Shown: in pieces, positions 8,771 through 18,446 of the stretch
Layout of the letters: every line of letters begins with the position of its first letter
Position numbering within the stretch: the stretch's first letter is position 1
Source of the DNA: Methanospirillum lacunae
GTDB taxonomy: Archaea > Halobacteriota > Methanomicrobia > Methanomicrobiales > Methanospirillaceae
Assembly (NCBI RefSeq): GCF_046195335.1
Contig: NZ_CP176093.1
DNA length: 64,000 nt
Reading direction: 5' to 3' (one strand)
The notes under the pieces: model-generated
Told to the model about the DNA's origin: nothing
Databases searched by the model: none
The model's input: only the letters and a program-made list of their open reading frames with translations
Made by a program: the position numbers and the translations under genes

Positions 8771-10437
8771 TGTATATTTCCTTGTGTGAACAGGTTGCCG
8801 GGGTTCTCAAAGAGTATACCGGCAGGGAGGATGTTCTCCTGGTTGATGGTGGAGAGCATGCAGATCTTGCATCAACCGTGGCGTTTGCCATGGCAAAAGA
8901 GAAGCGGATGGCCCCCGCCCAGATAGCCAAGGAGATCACCGATGCCATATCTGACCGTCTTCTCAAAGATCTGAATGTCCGTACCGAGGCTACCGGGCCA
9001 TATATTAACTTCACGTTTGAGGGAAGGTACTGTGCAGAGGTTCTGAAAGCTGCAGTCAAGCCCGGGTATGGGAATCTTCCTCCTAAGAGTGTCCGTGTTG
9101 TCCTTGAGCACACAAGTGCAAACCCGAACGGCCCGCTCCATGTCGGTCACATACGCAATACTATTATAGGAGATACCCTGGCCCGGTGTTTCCGCAAAGC
9201 AGGGTATCCTCTGGAAGTTGAATACTACGTTAACGATATGGGCCGGCAGATTGCGATCGTTGCCTGGGGTATTGACAGACAGCACACTGATGTGTATGGG
9301 CCAGGAAAAGGTGACCATCTGATTGCCGAGGTCTACATTGAGGCAAACAAACACCTCACTGCTGATCCATCACTCACTGCAGAGATCGATGCCCTGATGC
9401 AGAAGGTTGAGGATGGGGATGATGAGATCATCCGCAGGTTCAAGGGCCCGGTCAGGCGATGTCTTGAAGGATTCAAGGAGACTCTTGCCGGACTCCATGC
9501 CCACCATGACCGGTTTGTATTTGAGAGTGATTTTGTCAGAAACGGTGACACCAGTAAGTTACTGGGACGAATTGCTCACATGCCTGAAGCGGTCCATGAG
9601 GAGACACTAGCTTTAGACCTCTCAAAGTACGGGTTTGAGAAGAAGTACATCCTCAGGCGTTCAGATGGAACCAGTGTGTATGCTGCCCGAGATATCGCAT
9701 TCCACCTCTGGAAAGGTCATAACTTTGACCGGGTGATCGATGTTCTGGGTGCTGATCACAAACTTATCGGCAGGCAACTGCAGGCAACCATGGATCTTCT
9801 TGGCGAGACGGTCCCGGAGATAGTCTTCTTTGAATTTGTCTCACTCCCTGAAGGTTCTATGAGCACCAGAAGGGGAACATTCATCTCGGCTGATGAACTG
9901 ATCGAAGAAGCAGGCCGGCGGGCAATGGAAGAGGTAACAGTACGACGCCCTGAACTCGATGAAGAGGCACGTAAAACAATTGCCAAAGGGGTCGCAGCAG
10001 CAGCAATCAGGTATGATATTGTCAAGACGATCCCTGAGAAGAGTACAGTCTTTGACTGGAAAGAAGCACTTGACTTTGAAAAACAGAGTGGTCCTTACAT
10101 TCAGTATGCTCATGCCCGTGCCTGTAGTATTCTAGATAAGGCCGGAGAGTTTCCTCACTGTTATGAGATCGAAGGTGACGGCGAGATAGTCTTGGCCAAA
10201 AAAATAGCCCGGTTCCCCAAGGTTATCGATCAGGTAGTCACTGAACTGAAACCGTATCTGCTTGCAATATATGCCCGCGAACTTGCAGACATTTTTGGTT
10301 CATTCTACCATGCTGAACCGGTTCTCAAGGCACAGGGAACCGTGCGGGATCGGCGTCTCACTCTGGTTGAGGCAACCAGGAACACCCTGAAAGAGGCTCT
10401 TGAAACACTGGGGATAGATGCGCTCCGCGCGATGTAA
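8770..10437 (+). CDS. argS: Arginyl-tRNA synthetase
   Basis: Class I synthetase charging tRNA-Arg. At 555 residues it is full length. The N-terminal additional domain is followed by the HIGH motif as HVGH (124-127) within the ANPNGPLHVGH block. The KMSKS loop is replaced by a GSMSTRRG segment near residue 362, as is common in ArgRS, and the C-terminal anticodon-binding domain contains YIQYAHARACSI. It overlaps the upstream aRF1 stop by one base, and the next gene (taw1) starts inside its last seven codons. The run aRF1-argS-taw1-sepS is all translation or tRNA metabolism. Confidence 0.97.
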   Translation: MYISLCEQVAGVLKEYTGREDVLLVDGGEHADLASTVAFAMAKEKRMAPAQIAKEITDAISDRLLKDLNVRTEATGPYINFTFEGRYCAEVLKAAVKPGYGNLPPKSVRVVLEHTSANPNGPLHVGHIRNTIIGDTLARCFRKAGYPLEVEYYVNDMGRQIAIVAWGIDRQHTDVYGPGKGDHLIAEVYIEANKHLTADPSLTAEIDALMQKVEDGDDEIIRRFKGPVRRCLEGFKETLAGLHAHHDRFVFESDFVRNGDTSKLLGRIAHMPEAVHEETLALDLSKYGFEKKYILRRSDGTSVYAARDIAFHLWKGHNFDRVIDVLGADHKLIGRQLQATMDLLGETVPEIVFFEFVSLPEGSMSTRRGTFISADELIEEAGRRAMEEVTVRRPELDEEARKTIAKGVAAAAIRYDIVKTIPEKSTVFDWKEALDFEKQSGPYIQYAHARACSILDKAGEFPHCYEIEGDGEIVLAKKIARFPKVIDQVVTELKPYLLAIYARELADIFGSFYHAEPVLKAQGTVRDRRLTLVEATRNTLKEALETLGIDALRAM

Positions 10438-11359
10438 GATTCCAAACGGTCACAGCCCTGAGATTTCCCTCCGGAGGATGGGATATCTCTTCTTTGATCC
10501 ATCCTCTTCTGCTTCGCTCAAACCCTGTCTCTGGTGTAAAAGGGCTCTGACAGGGGGAGAGATGTGTTATAAACACCAGTTTTACGGCATCTCCAGCCAC
10601 CGGTGTGTTCAGCTGACTCCCACACTAAAGTGCAACCATCGATGCCTCTTCTGCTGGCGATCATTTGAGCATGAACATCCGGGAGAAAAAGATCTTCCTC
10701 CGGCAGATATTGTAAAGAGGATACCGTTTTTGCAGAAAAAAGGGCTTGCCGGATACAAAATCTCTCCTAAAGTTACTCCCCAGCGATGGGATGAAGCGAT
10801 CAATCCGGACCAGGTTGCTATCTCCCTCTCCGGGGAACCAACCCTGTACCCGCATCTGCCTGAACTGATTGAGATGCTTAATCAGAAGGGATGTACAACC
10901 TTCCTCGTATCAAACGGAACGAACCCTGAAGAGCTCAAAGCATGCAGACCGTTCCAGAAGTATGTCTCACTCACAGCAACAGACAGGGAAACCTACCTGA
11001 AAGTTGCCCAGCCACTTGAAGACTACTGGGATCGGCTGCAGGAAAGTCTGGTATCACTTGGGAAGGATGGGGATCAGGGCGCGAGAACTGCAATTCGTAT
11101 CACGCTTGTAAAAGGGATCAATGACCATGATCCTGAAGGGTATGCCAGATTAATTCAGGAGAGCGGTGCTTCCTTTGTTGAGGTGAAATCGTATATGCAT
11201 GTGGGATTCAGCCAGCGTCGTCTCACAATCAAACATATGCCATTACATCCTGAGATCCAGGCATTTGTTGAGACAATCCTTCCACATTGTGACTACACCA
11301 TAAAAGGAGAAAACTCCCAGTCCCGGGTCATCTGTCTTGAGAAGATCGAGAACGCATGA
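10418..11359 (+). CDS. taw1: 4-demethylwyosine synthase (radical SAM)
   Basis: TYW1/Taw1 enzyme, which condenses N1-methylguanosine at position 37 of tRNA-Phe with pyruvate to give the tricyclic 4-demethylwyosine. Residues 72-79 (CNHRCLFC) form the SAM-cluster CxxxCxxC, and the N-terminal cysteines C37/C40, C50 and C63 match those that hold the second [4Fe-4S] cluster of archaeal TYW1. The FYGISSHRC and LFCWR blocks are family hallmarks. The start at 10418 lies inside argS. An ATG at 10475 (MGYLFF) with GGAGG directly before it would give a 294-residue form. Overlap at the 3' side with the sepS reading frame suggests co-transcription. Confidence 0.92.
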   Translation: MRSARCKIPNGHSPEISLRRMGYLFFDPSSSASLKPCLWCKRALTGGEMCYKHQFYGISSHRCVQLTPTLKCNHRCLFCWRSFEHEHPGEKDLPPADIVKRIPFLQKKGLAGYKISPKVTPQRWDEAINPDQVAISLSGEPTLYPHLPELIEMLNQKGCTTFLVSNGTNPEELKACRPFQKYVSLTATDRETYLKVAQPLEDYWDRLQESLVSLGKDGDQGARTAIRITLVKGINDHDPEGYARLIQESGASFVEVKSYMHVGFSQRRLTIKHMPLHPEIQAFVETILPHCDYTIKGENSQSRVICLEKIENA

Positions 11360-11366
11360 GGATATT

Positions 11367-12947
11367 ATGAGATTTGATATTGAAGAGTTCAAACAGCGGG
11401 CAAAGGAAGATTATGAGGCTGCATGGCATGCAGGCCCGTCAGTCCTGACGCCTCCGTCAGTAGATCGAACATATCCGAGACTGCAGTACAGGTGTGCAAC
11501 CCCTCATCCGGTATTTGCAACGATCCAGAAGCTTCGTGAGACATACCTTGCGATGGGCTTTGACGAGGCAGAAAACCCGATCATCGTTGATGAGCAGGAG
11601 GTTTATCGCCAGTTTGGTCCAGAAGCCATGGCAGTGCTTGATCGTGTCTTCTATCTTGGCGGGCTTCCAAGGCCCAATGTCGGAATTGGGAAGGATCAGA
11701 TAGAGAAGATATCAGGAATCATCGGCCGCCAGGTATCCGAGGAAGATGAAGAGGCACTCAGAAAAACTCTGCATGCCTATAAGAAATCAGAGATCGACGG
11801 TGATGACCTGACACATGAACTTGCAGCAGTGCTCAAGACCGATGATGCACTGGTCGTCGAGATTCTTGATCAGGTTTTTCCTGAATTCCGTGAGTTGAAA
11901 CCTGAGTCAGGCCGTCAGACTCTCCGTTCTCATATGACCAGTGGCTGGTTTCAGACGCTTGGTTCCATCTGGGAGAAGGTTCCTCATCCGATCATGCTCT
12001 TCTCGATTGACCGGTGTTTCCGCAGGGAACAGGCCGAAGATGCCCAGCGTCTGATGAGTTACCACTCTGCATCCTGCGTTGTTGCAGGAGAAGATGTCAC
12101 CATGGAGGATGGCAAAGCAGTTGCCAGGGCATTACTGTCATCATTCGGGTACACTGATTTTGAATTCAGACCTGATGACAAGCGTTCAAAATATTACATT
12201 CCTGACACCCAGACTGAAGTGTATGCTTCTCATCCAAAGCATGGATGGGTGGAGGTCGCGACCTTTGGTATCTACTCTCCATCTTCACTGGCCGGGTATG
12301 GAATTGGTGTCCCGGTTATGAATCTCGGTCTTGGAGTAGAGCGACTTGCGATGATCTCGTCGGGATCAAATGATGTTCGTGAGATGTGTTTTCCCCAGTT
12401 TGCTCCACGGCAGTACTCAGATTCTGATCTCGCCCGGGCAGTTTCTCTGGAGAAGGAACCGTCGGCAGCCGGTCGTCAGATCGTTTCTGCAATCTGTGAT
12501 GTAGCCCTTCCGAATGCAACTGCAATAGGTCCATGTTCATTCAAAGCATGGGAAGGGGAGATCTCTGGCAAAAACATCTCTATCTATGTAGAAGAACCTG
12601 AAGAAGGGGCAAAGCTGCTCGGACCTGCCTGCATGAATGAGATCTTTGTTCAAAATGGTTCGATCCTAGGGGTACCAGACACAGAAAAGTTTGCCACTGT
12701 CAGAAAAGAAGGAGTTCCTGCAGGTCTCTCATTCTTGCAGGCAGCTGCAGCGGGTGCTGTGGAATCTATCGAGATAGCAGCCATGTGTGGTGAAGGAACA
12801 ACGGTGCAGTTTAAAATGGCCCGGCTCCCGGGAGATATCAACCTGAAGATCGCCCCCTATGCCATGAGATATATTACTGATAATAACAGAAAGGTTGACG
12901 TCCGCGGACCGATCTTTCTCACGATCAGATCAGAGATCAATCCATAA
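11367..12947 (+). CDS. sepS: O-phosphoseryl-tRNA(Cys) synthetase
   Basis: Class II synthetase that charges tRNA-Cys with O-phosphoserine; SepCysS then converts it to Cys-tRNA. This indirect route is characteristic of methanogens. The 526-residue product begins MRFDIEEFKQRAKEDYEAAW. It has the motif-2 region FSIDRCFRREQ, which follows the SepRS-specific LRSHMTSGWFQ, and motif 3 GLGVERLAM. The ATG at 11367 was chosen over an upstream in-frame start at 11337 because the shorter form fits the family N-terminus and has GAGGAT before it. It starts 7 bases after the taw1 stop. A tRNA-Cys(GCA), its presumed substrate, is encoded at 58701 in the rRNA operon. Confidence 0.95.
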   Translation: MRFDIEEFKQRAKEDYEAAWHAGPSVLTPPSVDRTYPRLQYRCATPHPVFATIQKLRETYLAMGFDEAENPIIVDEQEVYRQFGPEAMAVLDRVFYLGGLPRPNVGIGKDQIEKISGIIGRQVSEEDEEALRKTLHAYKKSEIDGDDLTHELAAVLKTDDALVVEILDQVFPEFRELKPESGRQTLRSHMTSGWFQTLGSIWEKVPHPIMLFSIDRCFRREQAEDAQRLMSYHSASCVVAGEDVTMEDGKAVARALLSSFGYTDFEFRPDDKRSKYYIPDTQTEVYASHPKHGWVEVATFGIYSPSSLAGYGIGVPVMNLGLGVERLAMISSGSNDVREMCFPQFAPRQYSDSDLARAVSLEKEPSAAGRQIVSAICDVALPNATAIGPCSFKAWEGEISGKNISIYVEEPEEGAKLLGPACMNEIFVQNGSILGVPDTEKFATVRKEGVPAGLSFLQAAAAGAVESIEIAAMCGEGTTVQFKMARLPGDINLKIAPYAMRYITDNNRKVDVRGPIFLTIRSEINP

Positions 12948-12959
12948 CGTAAATAACAG

Positions 12960-12990
12960 GAATAATAGTCGATTCGATTATTCTTTTTTT
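12960..12990 (+). terminator. Possible terminator after sepS
   Basis: A 7-bp inverted repeat (GAATAAT at 12960-12966 against ATTATTC at 12977-12983) is followed by seven T residues (12984-12990), 12 bases after the sepS stop. Archaeal termination depends mainly on the T-tract; the stem may add stability. The rest of 12991-13158 shows no gene. Confidence 0.45.
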
Positions 12991-13158
12991 GATATACTTC
13001 AATTCTGATATTTTTTAAGCAGTCCCGTAATACAATTTTCCGTCTGTCCCGGGCACATCTTCCGGAAAGATTATCATGGACAGGAACAACATTCAAACAA
13101 TTGAAACTCTGAGGTTTCTAGTGAAGTAATCCGGATAACGGATGTTGGGGCTTTAAAT

Positions 13159-15882
13159 ATGGATGGGATTCGTGCAATAAAACCAGTATTGGCACTGGTT
13201 GTTCTGCTCTGTGCGTTGATAATGAGTGCGGCAGCGGTTCCTCCGCTTCCGGCTGAGTTCTATGGAACTGTCACGCTTCAGGGCAGTCCGGTTCCGGCAG
13301 GAACAGTGCTGATAGCAAAGGTAAACGACCAGGTTTATGGTCAGTATACCCTGAAGGAAGCCGGGAAATATGGGGGTGCCGGTATCTTTGATGACAAGTT
13401 GATGGTTGTGGCATCTGAGAATGATCTCAAGATGGGTCCACTATCTATCAATTTCTATATTGGAGATACAAAGGCAGATCAGGTTGTTCCTTTTGAATCA
13501 GGTAAAGTCCAAAAACTTGATTTGAGTACAGGAGGAGCACCATCCGGGATTGTTGCAGACTTTGAAGGTACCCCCACAAGTGGTGTTGCTCCTCTTACTG
13601 TGAAATTCACCGACAAGTCTACCGGCAATCCAACGATGTGGCAGTGGGACTTTGGCGATGGTCCTATTCCAATGGACGCGTCCTGCTCTGGTGGTTCTTG
13701 TAACAATATTGCAAACCCGACCCATACATACAACTCCCCGGGTACATACACGGTCAAATTAACGGCAAGCAGCCAGACCGCTGGTTCAAGTGTAAAAGAA
13801 AAGGTAGGATACATCACGGTAAGCGGTAGTGGTGCAGGACCCAAGGCTTCCTTTACTGCTGACAAACGGAGCGGACCAAATCCCCTGACTGTCCAGTTTA
13901 CTGATACCTCTTCGGGCAATCCAACAATGTGGTTCTGGGACTTTGGTGATGGTACAAATGCCACACTGGCATCTCCGTCCCATACCTACCAGCGGGCTGG
14001 TGTCTTTACTGTAAAACTGACCTCTTCAAACCAGCAGGGAACTGATACAAAGATTGAAAAGGACTTCATCGCAGTTACCGGCGACATACCCCCACCGGTT
14101 GCCATGTTTGAAGCAACACCGGTTTCAGGTTCAGCCCCGTTGACTGTGAAGTTCACTGACCTCTCGATTGGACCACCAACCGGTTACTACTGGGACTTTG
14201 GTGACGCGACCACCTCAAATGAAGCCAATCCATCGCACACGTACACCGGTCCCGGAAGTTATTCCGTTACGCTTACAGTGTCCAACAGTGGTGGAACCCA
14301 TACGATGAAACGGGACAACTATATCCTTGTGGGTGGCAGCCCGAGTGGTATTGTTGCAGACTTTGAAGGTACTCCGACAAGCGGAACTGCTCCACTGACT
14401 ATAAAGTTCACCGACAAGTCAACCGGCAATCCGACGATGTGGATCTGGGACTTCGGTGATGGTGTGATCCCGATGGATGCTTCGTGTGCAGGTGATAGTT
14501 GCAATAATATTGCGAGCCCAACTCACACGTACACTGCTCCCGGAGTTTACACCGTGAAACTGACAGCAAGCAGTCAGACCGGTGGGGTTAGTACGAAGAC
14601 AAAAGAAGGTTACATCACGGTCTCACAGTCTGGCGGAGTTGTGGCCGACTTTGAAGGCTCTCCAACGAGTGGTGGTGCACCACTGACTGTAAAGTTCACC
14701 GACAAGTCAACCGGCAGTCCGACGATGTGGATCTGGGACTTTGGCGATGGTGTGATCCCGATGGATGCTTCATGTGCAGGTGATAGTTGCAATAATATTG
14801 CGAGCCCAACTCACACGTACACTGCTCCCGGAGTTTACACCGTGAAACTGACAGCAAGCAGTCAGACCGGTGGGGTCAGTACGAAGACAAAAGAAGGTTA
14901 CATCACGGTCTCACAGTCAGGATCAATTATTGCTGACTTTAGTGGAACGCCTACTTCCGGCATTGCTCCACTCACAGTCCAGTTTAGTGACCGGTCTATT
15001 GGAGGTCCGATCATGTGGGCCTGGGACTTTGGCGATGGTGGGACTGACATGGTAGCAAATCCATCCCATGTATACCGGAACCCGGGAACCTACACGGTCA
15101 AGTTGACTGCAAGTAACACCCAGTCTACAAACTCGGTCACCAAATCAGGGTACATAACAGCTTCACGGGCAGGTCCGGGTGGAACTGTTAAGATCACCTA
15201 TGCCCCTGACCGCTCACAGGTGTACCTGAACAATCAACTGCAGGGTGAGACACGGTTCCTGCAAACATTCCGTATCGGCAACCTTCCGTCCGGAATAAAC
15301 CAACTCCGGATAACGAAACCCGGCTTCACAGACTATATCAAGGATGTTTCTGTGGAAGCAGGAAAAGAGATTGAAGTCATCGCAGACATGAAGATCAAAC
15401 CGACAAACAACGGTATTGTAAGTGTCTACACGTACCCGGCCGGATCGTCCGTGTATGTTGATGGAAATCTTGCCGGCACTGGTCCGCTCTGGCTTGCTGA
15501 TGTTACACCAGGTGTCCATTCGCTCCGGGTTACTTCACCAAACTACCTTGACTGGAATCAGCAGGTGAATGTTATCGGAGGAGGCAGTGTAACATATGTC
15601 ACCGCTGCCCTCTATCCATCCTGGTGGTTGCCGCAGTATGGATATGTGATGATCTCTTCACTACCATCAGGCGGGCTTGCATATCTGGATGGTGTGGCAC
15701 AAGGGAATACCCCGCTGACTCTCTCGCAGGTAAAACCCGGGGTTCACACAGTACGGGTTGAACTTACCGGGTACCAGCCTTTTGAGCAACAGGTGAATGT
15801 TATGGAAGGAAGAACTGCGTATGTGATCGCTCAAATGAATCAGGGCGGAGTAATTCCGATGAGTGCGATGTCGACAAGTTAA
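13159..15882 (+). CDS. Large secreted PKD/PEGA-repeat surface protein
   Basis: A 907-residue exported protein. It has an N-terminal signal peptide (VLALVVLLCALIMSAAA, cleavage near residue 26) and a roughly 95-residue N-terminal region of unknown fold. Six PKD domains follow, each marked by WDFGD and a PGxYxVxLT strand (about residues 132-670), then three PEGA-type repeats with YPAGSSVYVDG and LPSGGLAYLDG cores (about 675-895). PKD domains 1, 4 and 5 carry an insert with two cysteines (DASC..SCNN) that could form a disulphide. No C-terminal anchor is visible. Such proteins usually act in the cell envelope, sheath or adhesion; the exact role is unknown. PKD 4 and 5 are nearly identical at the DNA level. 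Confidence 0.9.
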   Translation: MDGIRAIKPVLALVVLLCALIMSAAAVPPLPAEFYGTVTLQGSPVPAGTVLIAKVNDQVYGQYTLKEAGKYGGAGIFDDKLMVVASENDLKMGPLSINFYIGDTKADQVVPFESGKVQKLDLSTGGAPSGIVADFEGTPTSGVAPLTVKFTDKSTGNPTMWQWDFGDGPIPMDASCSGGSCNNIANPTHTYNSPGTYTVKLTASSQTAGSSVKEKVGYITVSGSGAGPKASFTADKRSGPNPLTVQFTDTSSGNPTMWFWDFGDGTNATLASPSHTYQRAGVFTVKLTSSNQQGTDTKIEKDFIAVTGDIPPPVAMFEATPVSGSAPLTVKFTDLSIGPPTGYYWDFGDATTSNEANPSHTYTGPGSYSVTLTVSNSGGTHTMKRDNYILVGGSPSGIVADFEGTPTSGTAPLTIKFTDKSTGNPTMWIWDFGDGVIPMDASCAGDSCNNIASPTHTYTAPGVYTVKLTASSQTGGVSTKTKEGYITVSQSGGVVADFEGSPTSGGAPLTVKFTDKSTGSPTMWIWDFGDGVIPMDASCAGDSCNNIASPTHTYTAPGVYTVKLTASSQTGGVSTKTKEGYITVSQSGSIIADFSGTPTSGIAPLTVQFSDRSIGGPIMWAWDFGDGGTDMVANPSHVYRNPGTYTVKLTASNTQSTNSVTKSGYITASRAGPGGTVKITYAPDRSQVYLNNQLQGETRFLQTFRIGNLPSGINQLRITKPGFTDYIKDVSVEAGKEIEVIADMKIKPTNNGIVSVYTYPAGSSVYVDGNLAGTGPLWLADVTPGVHSLRVTSPNYLDWNQQVNVIGGGSVTYVTAALYPSWWLPQYGYVMISSLPSGGLAYLDGVAQGNTPLTLSQVKPGVHTVRVELTGYQPFEQQVNVMEGRTAYVIAQMNQGGVIPMSAMSTS
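14353..14928 (+). repeat. Recent tandem duplication of a PKD-domain module
   Basis: Two adjacent copies of a 288-bp unit (14353-14640 and 14641-14928, 96 codons each) are almost identical. Long stretches, for example from about 14475 to 14626 and the same region 288 bases later, differ only at isolated bases. Other PKD repeats in the same gene are far more diverged, so this is a recent in-frame duplication or gene conversion. Confidence 0.85.
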
Positions 15883-15995
15883 AAAGGTAATCCCTCATCA
15901 TTAAAATCTTTAAATTTACCTCCTTTTTTATACAACTCCCTCTATCGTATCAGTTCATATGTGATACAATTCAAATATGGGCATTAGAGATCGCC

Positions 15996-17462
15996 ATGAA
16001 TTCAGAAAGTAAAAGGAGTTATGATATAAGGGATAAATTTCCAAAATGTGACAAATATGATATTATCGTAATATCAGCATCCATTATTTTTGCACTATTT
16101 TTCTCTTTAGTATCATTATATCGATTATCTGTTTTTGATCCCCAATATGATACAGCCTTATTTAATCAACTCTTCTGGAATACTATTCATTCAGGCGAAT
16201 TTCTTACAAATTCCTTTGAAGGAGGCTCACATTTAGGTGTGCATTTCTCTCCCATCCTTTTATTAGCTCTCCCTTTTTACTATCTCTCGTCATCTGCAGT
16301 AACTTTGTTTATCATCAAGTCTGTGCTTATTACGCTCGGAGTGGTTCCAGTATACCTCTGTGCCCGTGAATTTATAGGATCCAAACATGCCTGGATCGTT
16401 GCATTAATTTATTTTTTATATCCAGTTGTTCAGGGTTTAGCATACTGTGATTTTTATGAGATCTCATTTTTTCCATTTTTTGGTGGAATGACGTTATGGG
16501 CGTATCTTACCAAGCGTAATAATCTGATGCTGGCATGTGGGTGTTTCTGTCTTCTGATTAAAGAAGATGTTACGTTATTCGTATGTATGCTTGGAATGGT
16601 GGGATTATATGTAAACCGGACGAAACCACTAAAAGAGAACTGGCAATTTGTTCTGTTGGTTATCCTTTCTTTACTTATCCTTCTCTCTTTCTATTTTGTT
16701 GTAAAACCTGCATTCCCTCTTGATCACCCCGATACTTCCAACCGTAACCTTGATCAGTACAAAAATATTTCCTCAAATTTGTCTGACCATAATGTAAACC
16801 GGCTATCATATCTGATTCAACTGTTTTTGCCACTTTTGTTTATCCCATTGGCTGCTCTACCTGTGTTGGCGATAGGATTTCCTTCATTTATGGAGATTCT
16901 TCTCTCGCCGAACCCGGAATATTACTATGTGGGGCAGCATTACTCAGCTCTTATTGTTCCGGTAGTAATCATGGCGTTTATCATGGGATTAAAAAGAATA
17001 TCCCCTGAAAAAAAGAGTAAAAGCCTGATAACGCAAAAGAATCTTTTGTTAATAGTACTGGGATGTTCCTTGATTGCAACTCTTCTCTGGTCTCCGGTTG
17101 TTCCTCCCATGCAATATGCATTACATGGTGGGCATATTCCAACTTGGCAGCACAGCCCGGTTCTGCATCAGGTAATTGATATTATTCCCGGTGATGTGTC
17201 GGTTGCTGCGCCCATGAATATTCTGGTATTTTTAGTAAACAGGCATGATGTTTACATGGATTATAATCCCCAGGCTGATGTCATCCTGCTTGATTCAAAA
17301 TTGCCTGAGTATGCAGAGAATTTTCAGAAACATCTCAAAGAGATTTCAGAGAGATATCAAAAAGTAATCGATGTTGATGGAACTTCGGTATATGTGCAAA
17401 ACGATAATCCTGCTTTGATTGAAAAGATAACGAAAAAATTCACGGATTTATCGATTTCGTAA
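15996..17462 (+). CDS. DUF2079-family multi-spanning membrane protein
   Basis: A 488-residue integral membrane protein with about ten hydrophobic spans and a short C-terminal soluble part. Family marks are FDPQYDTALFNQLFWNTIHSG near residues 47-67 and SHLGVHFSPILLLALPFYY just after, typical of DUF2079 and reminiscent of GT-C membrane glycosyltransferases, where the acidic residue in the first outside loop is catalytic. A role in transferring lipid-linked sugars is therefore plausible but unproven. It is more AT-rich than its neighbours, stands alone with no operon partner, and is followed by a tRNA gene on the other strand. Confidence 0.8.
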   Translation: MNSESKRSYDIRDKFPKCDKYDIIVISASIIFALFFSLVSLYRLSVFDPQYDTALFNQLFWNTIHSGEFLTNSFEGGSHLGVHFSPILLLALPFYYLSSSAVTLFIIKSVLITLGVVPVYLCAREFIGSKHAWIVALIYFLYPVVQGLAYCDFYEISFFPFFGGMTLWAYLTKRNNLMLACGCFCLLIKEDVTLFVCMLGMVGLYVNRTKPLKENWQFVLLVILSLLILLSFYFVVKPAFPLDHPDTSNRNLDQYKNISSNLSDHNVNRLSYLIQLFLPLLFIPLAALPVLAIGFPSFMEILLSPNPEYYYVGQHYSALIVPVVIMAFIMGLKRISPEKKSKSLITQKNLLLIVLGCSLIATLLWSPVVPPMQYALHGGHIPTWQHSPVLHQVIDIIPGDVSVAAPMNILVFLVNRHDVYMDYNPQADVILLDSKLPEYAENFQKHLKEISERYQKVIDVDGTSVYVQNDNPALIEKITKKFTDLSIS

Positions 17463-17473
17463 AAATATTTTTA

Positions 17474-17547
17474 TGGGCTCGCTGAGATTCGAACTCAGGA
17501 TCTCCGCCGTGTGAAGGCGACGTCATAACCAGCTAGACCACGGGCCC
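17474..17547 (-). tRNA. tRNA-Val (CAC)
   Basis: Cloverleaf on the minus strand, 74 bases. The anticodon arm TCGCC-TTCACAC-GGCGG reads anticodon CAC (valine, codon GUG), and the T arm is CTGAG-TTCGAAT-CTCAG. The acceptor stem is GGGCCCG against CGAGCCC, which leaves a C-A mismatch at pair 5-68; all other pairs are standard. CCA is not encoded. A TTAATAAG box lies about 26-33 bases upstream. Confidence 0.93.
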
Positions 17548-18446
17548 TGCCTTCAATTGTTGGTATTTCTTGCTTATTAACCTCTTTGGAGTTTTCTCAC
17601 AAAGACTCATGATGAATTGCTGGATGTGTGTCTATCGAGAGATCTCCTGATTGTAACGCGAGTAGAGTCTTGGGTTTTGATTCCGGGCTGATATATATGA
17701 TTTAATGGGTGCCGGAAATCTTATATGTTGAATCTTCCTGTCTATCCTTCGAGGAGATATCTACTCTTTTCATACATCTCCGGTTTTCAGGCCAACAGTC
17801 GACGTTCTCAAATTATAAGGTCTGGATGAATCATTGCCTAGAATAACGGAACTCTCTTTTAATCCAGGCTCAATATGAGGTATTGCAAACGAATTTCGGA
17901 TTTCTGGGCAATGCATATCTGTCTTATTTTTGCAATCAGGATGTAATAGTTCCCCTGATCGGTTATCACGATCTCTCTTTGCGGAACTGCAAACTTCAGA
18001 TGAAGAGATACATGAACCTCATGATCAACTTCCCTGTTCTCTGTGTTCTCACAATTTCCGTAATTAGTACATAAAATTATATTATTATTAATTAATTTGC
18101 GATCAACCAGCAATTAGTGCTTGAATTCATGGCGGAAATTTCTGTATTTTGTCCGAAACATTCCGAAGTTCCGGTATACTTCTGATTGATACCTTATTCC
18201 TTCTCTTCAAGATCACCAGAATCTGGAGTATCATCATCTCAAACTTCCGGTATCATACACTTGTTCATATCGTGATATTTCTGTTATCCCCGGTGTGGGG
18301 TGGCCTCATTCACTTCAGCATAAGCATCCAACCACAGATCTACCCATACAAAAGTGATCGTTATCAGTGAAAACTGGGACACATAATGACATACGAGAAT
18401 TACGATTCAAGAAAAAAAATAAGCAACGAAATACTCGTTGTTACAA
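17548..18446. other. Gene-poor AT-rich interval between two tRNAs
   Basis: About 900 bases without a convincing gene. The short frames here (60-85 codons) lack ribosome-binding sites and look like AT-rich noise. Apart from the tRNA-Val promoter I see no repeat, transposase fragment or structured RNA that I can support. Confidence 0.5.
17573..17580 (-). promoter_or_regulatory. TATA box of tRNA-Val
   Basis: TTAATAAG on the minus strand, preceded by AAGAGG, is spaced 26-33 bases before the mature 5' end, as expected for an archaeal tRNA promoter. Confidence 0.4.

Noticed and set aside
13479..14792. Minus-strand frames opposite the PKD gene with repeated sequence
   Set aside because: Shadows of the duplicated PKD repeats; the plus-strand frame has a signal peptide and domains.
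14353..14928. CRISPR-like spacing
   Set aside because: The repeat is a 288-bp coding duplication, not short repeats with unique spacers.
17859..18370. Short frames (63-84 codons) between the two tRNAs
   Set aside because: AT-rich, overlapping on both strands, with no initiation signals.
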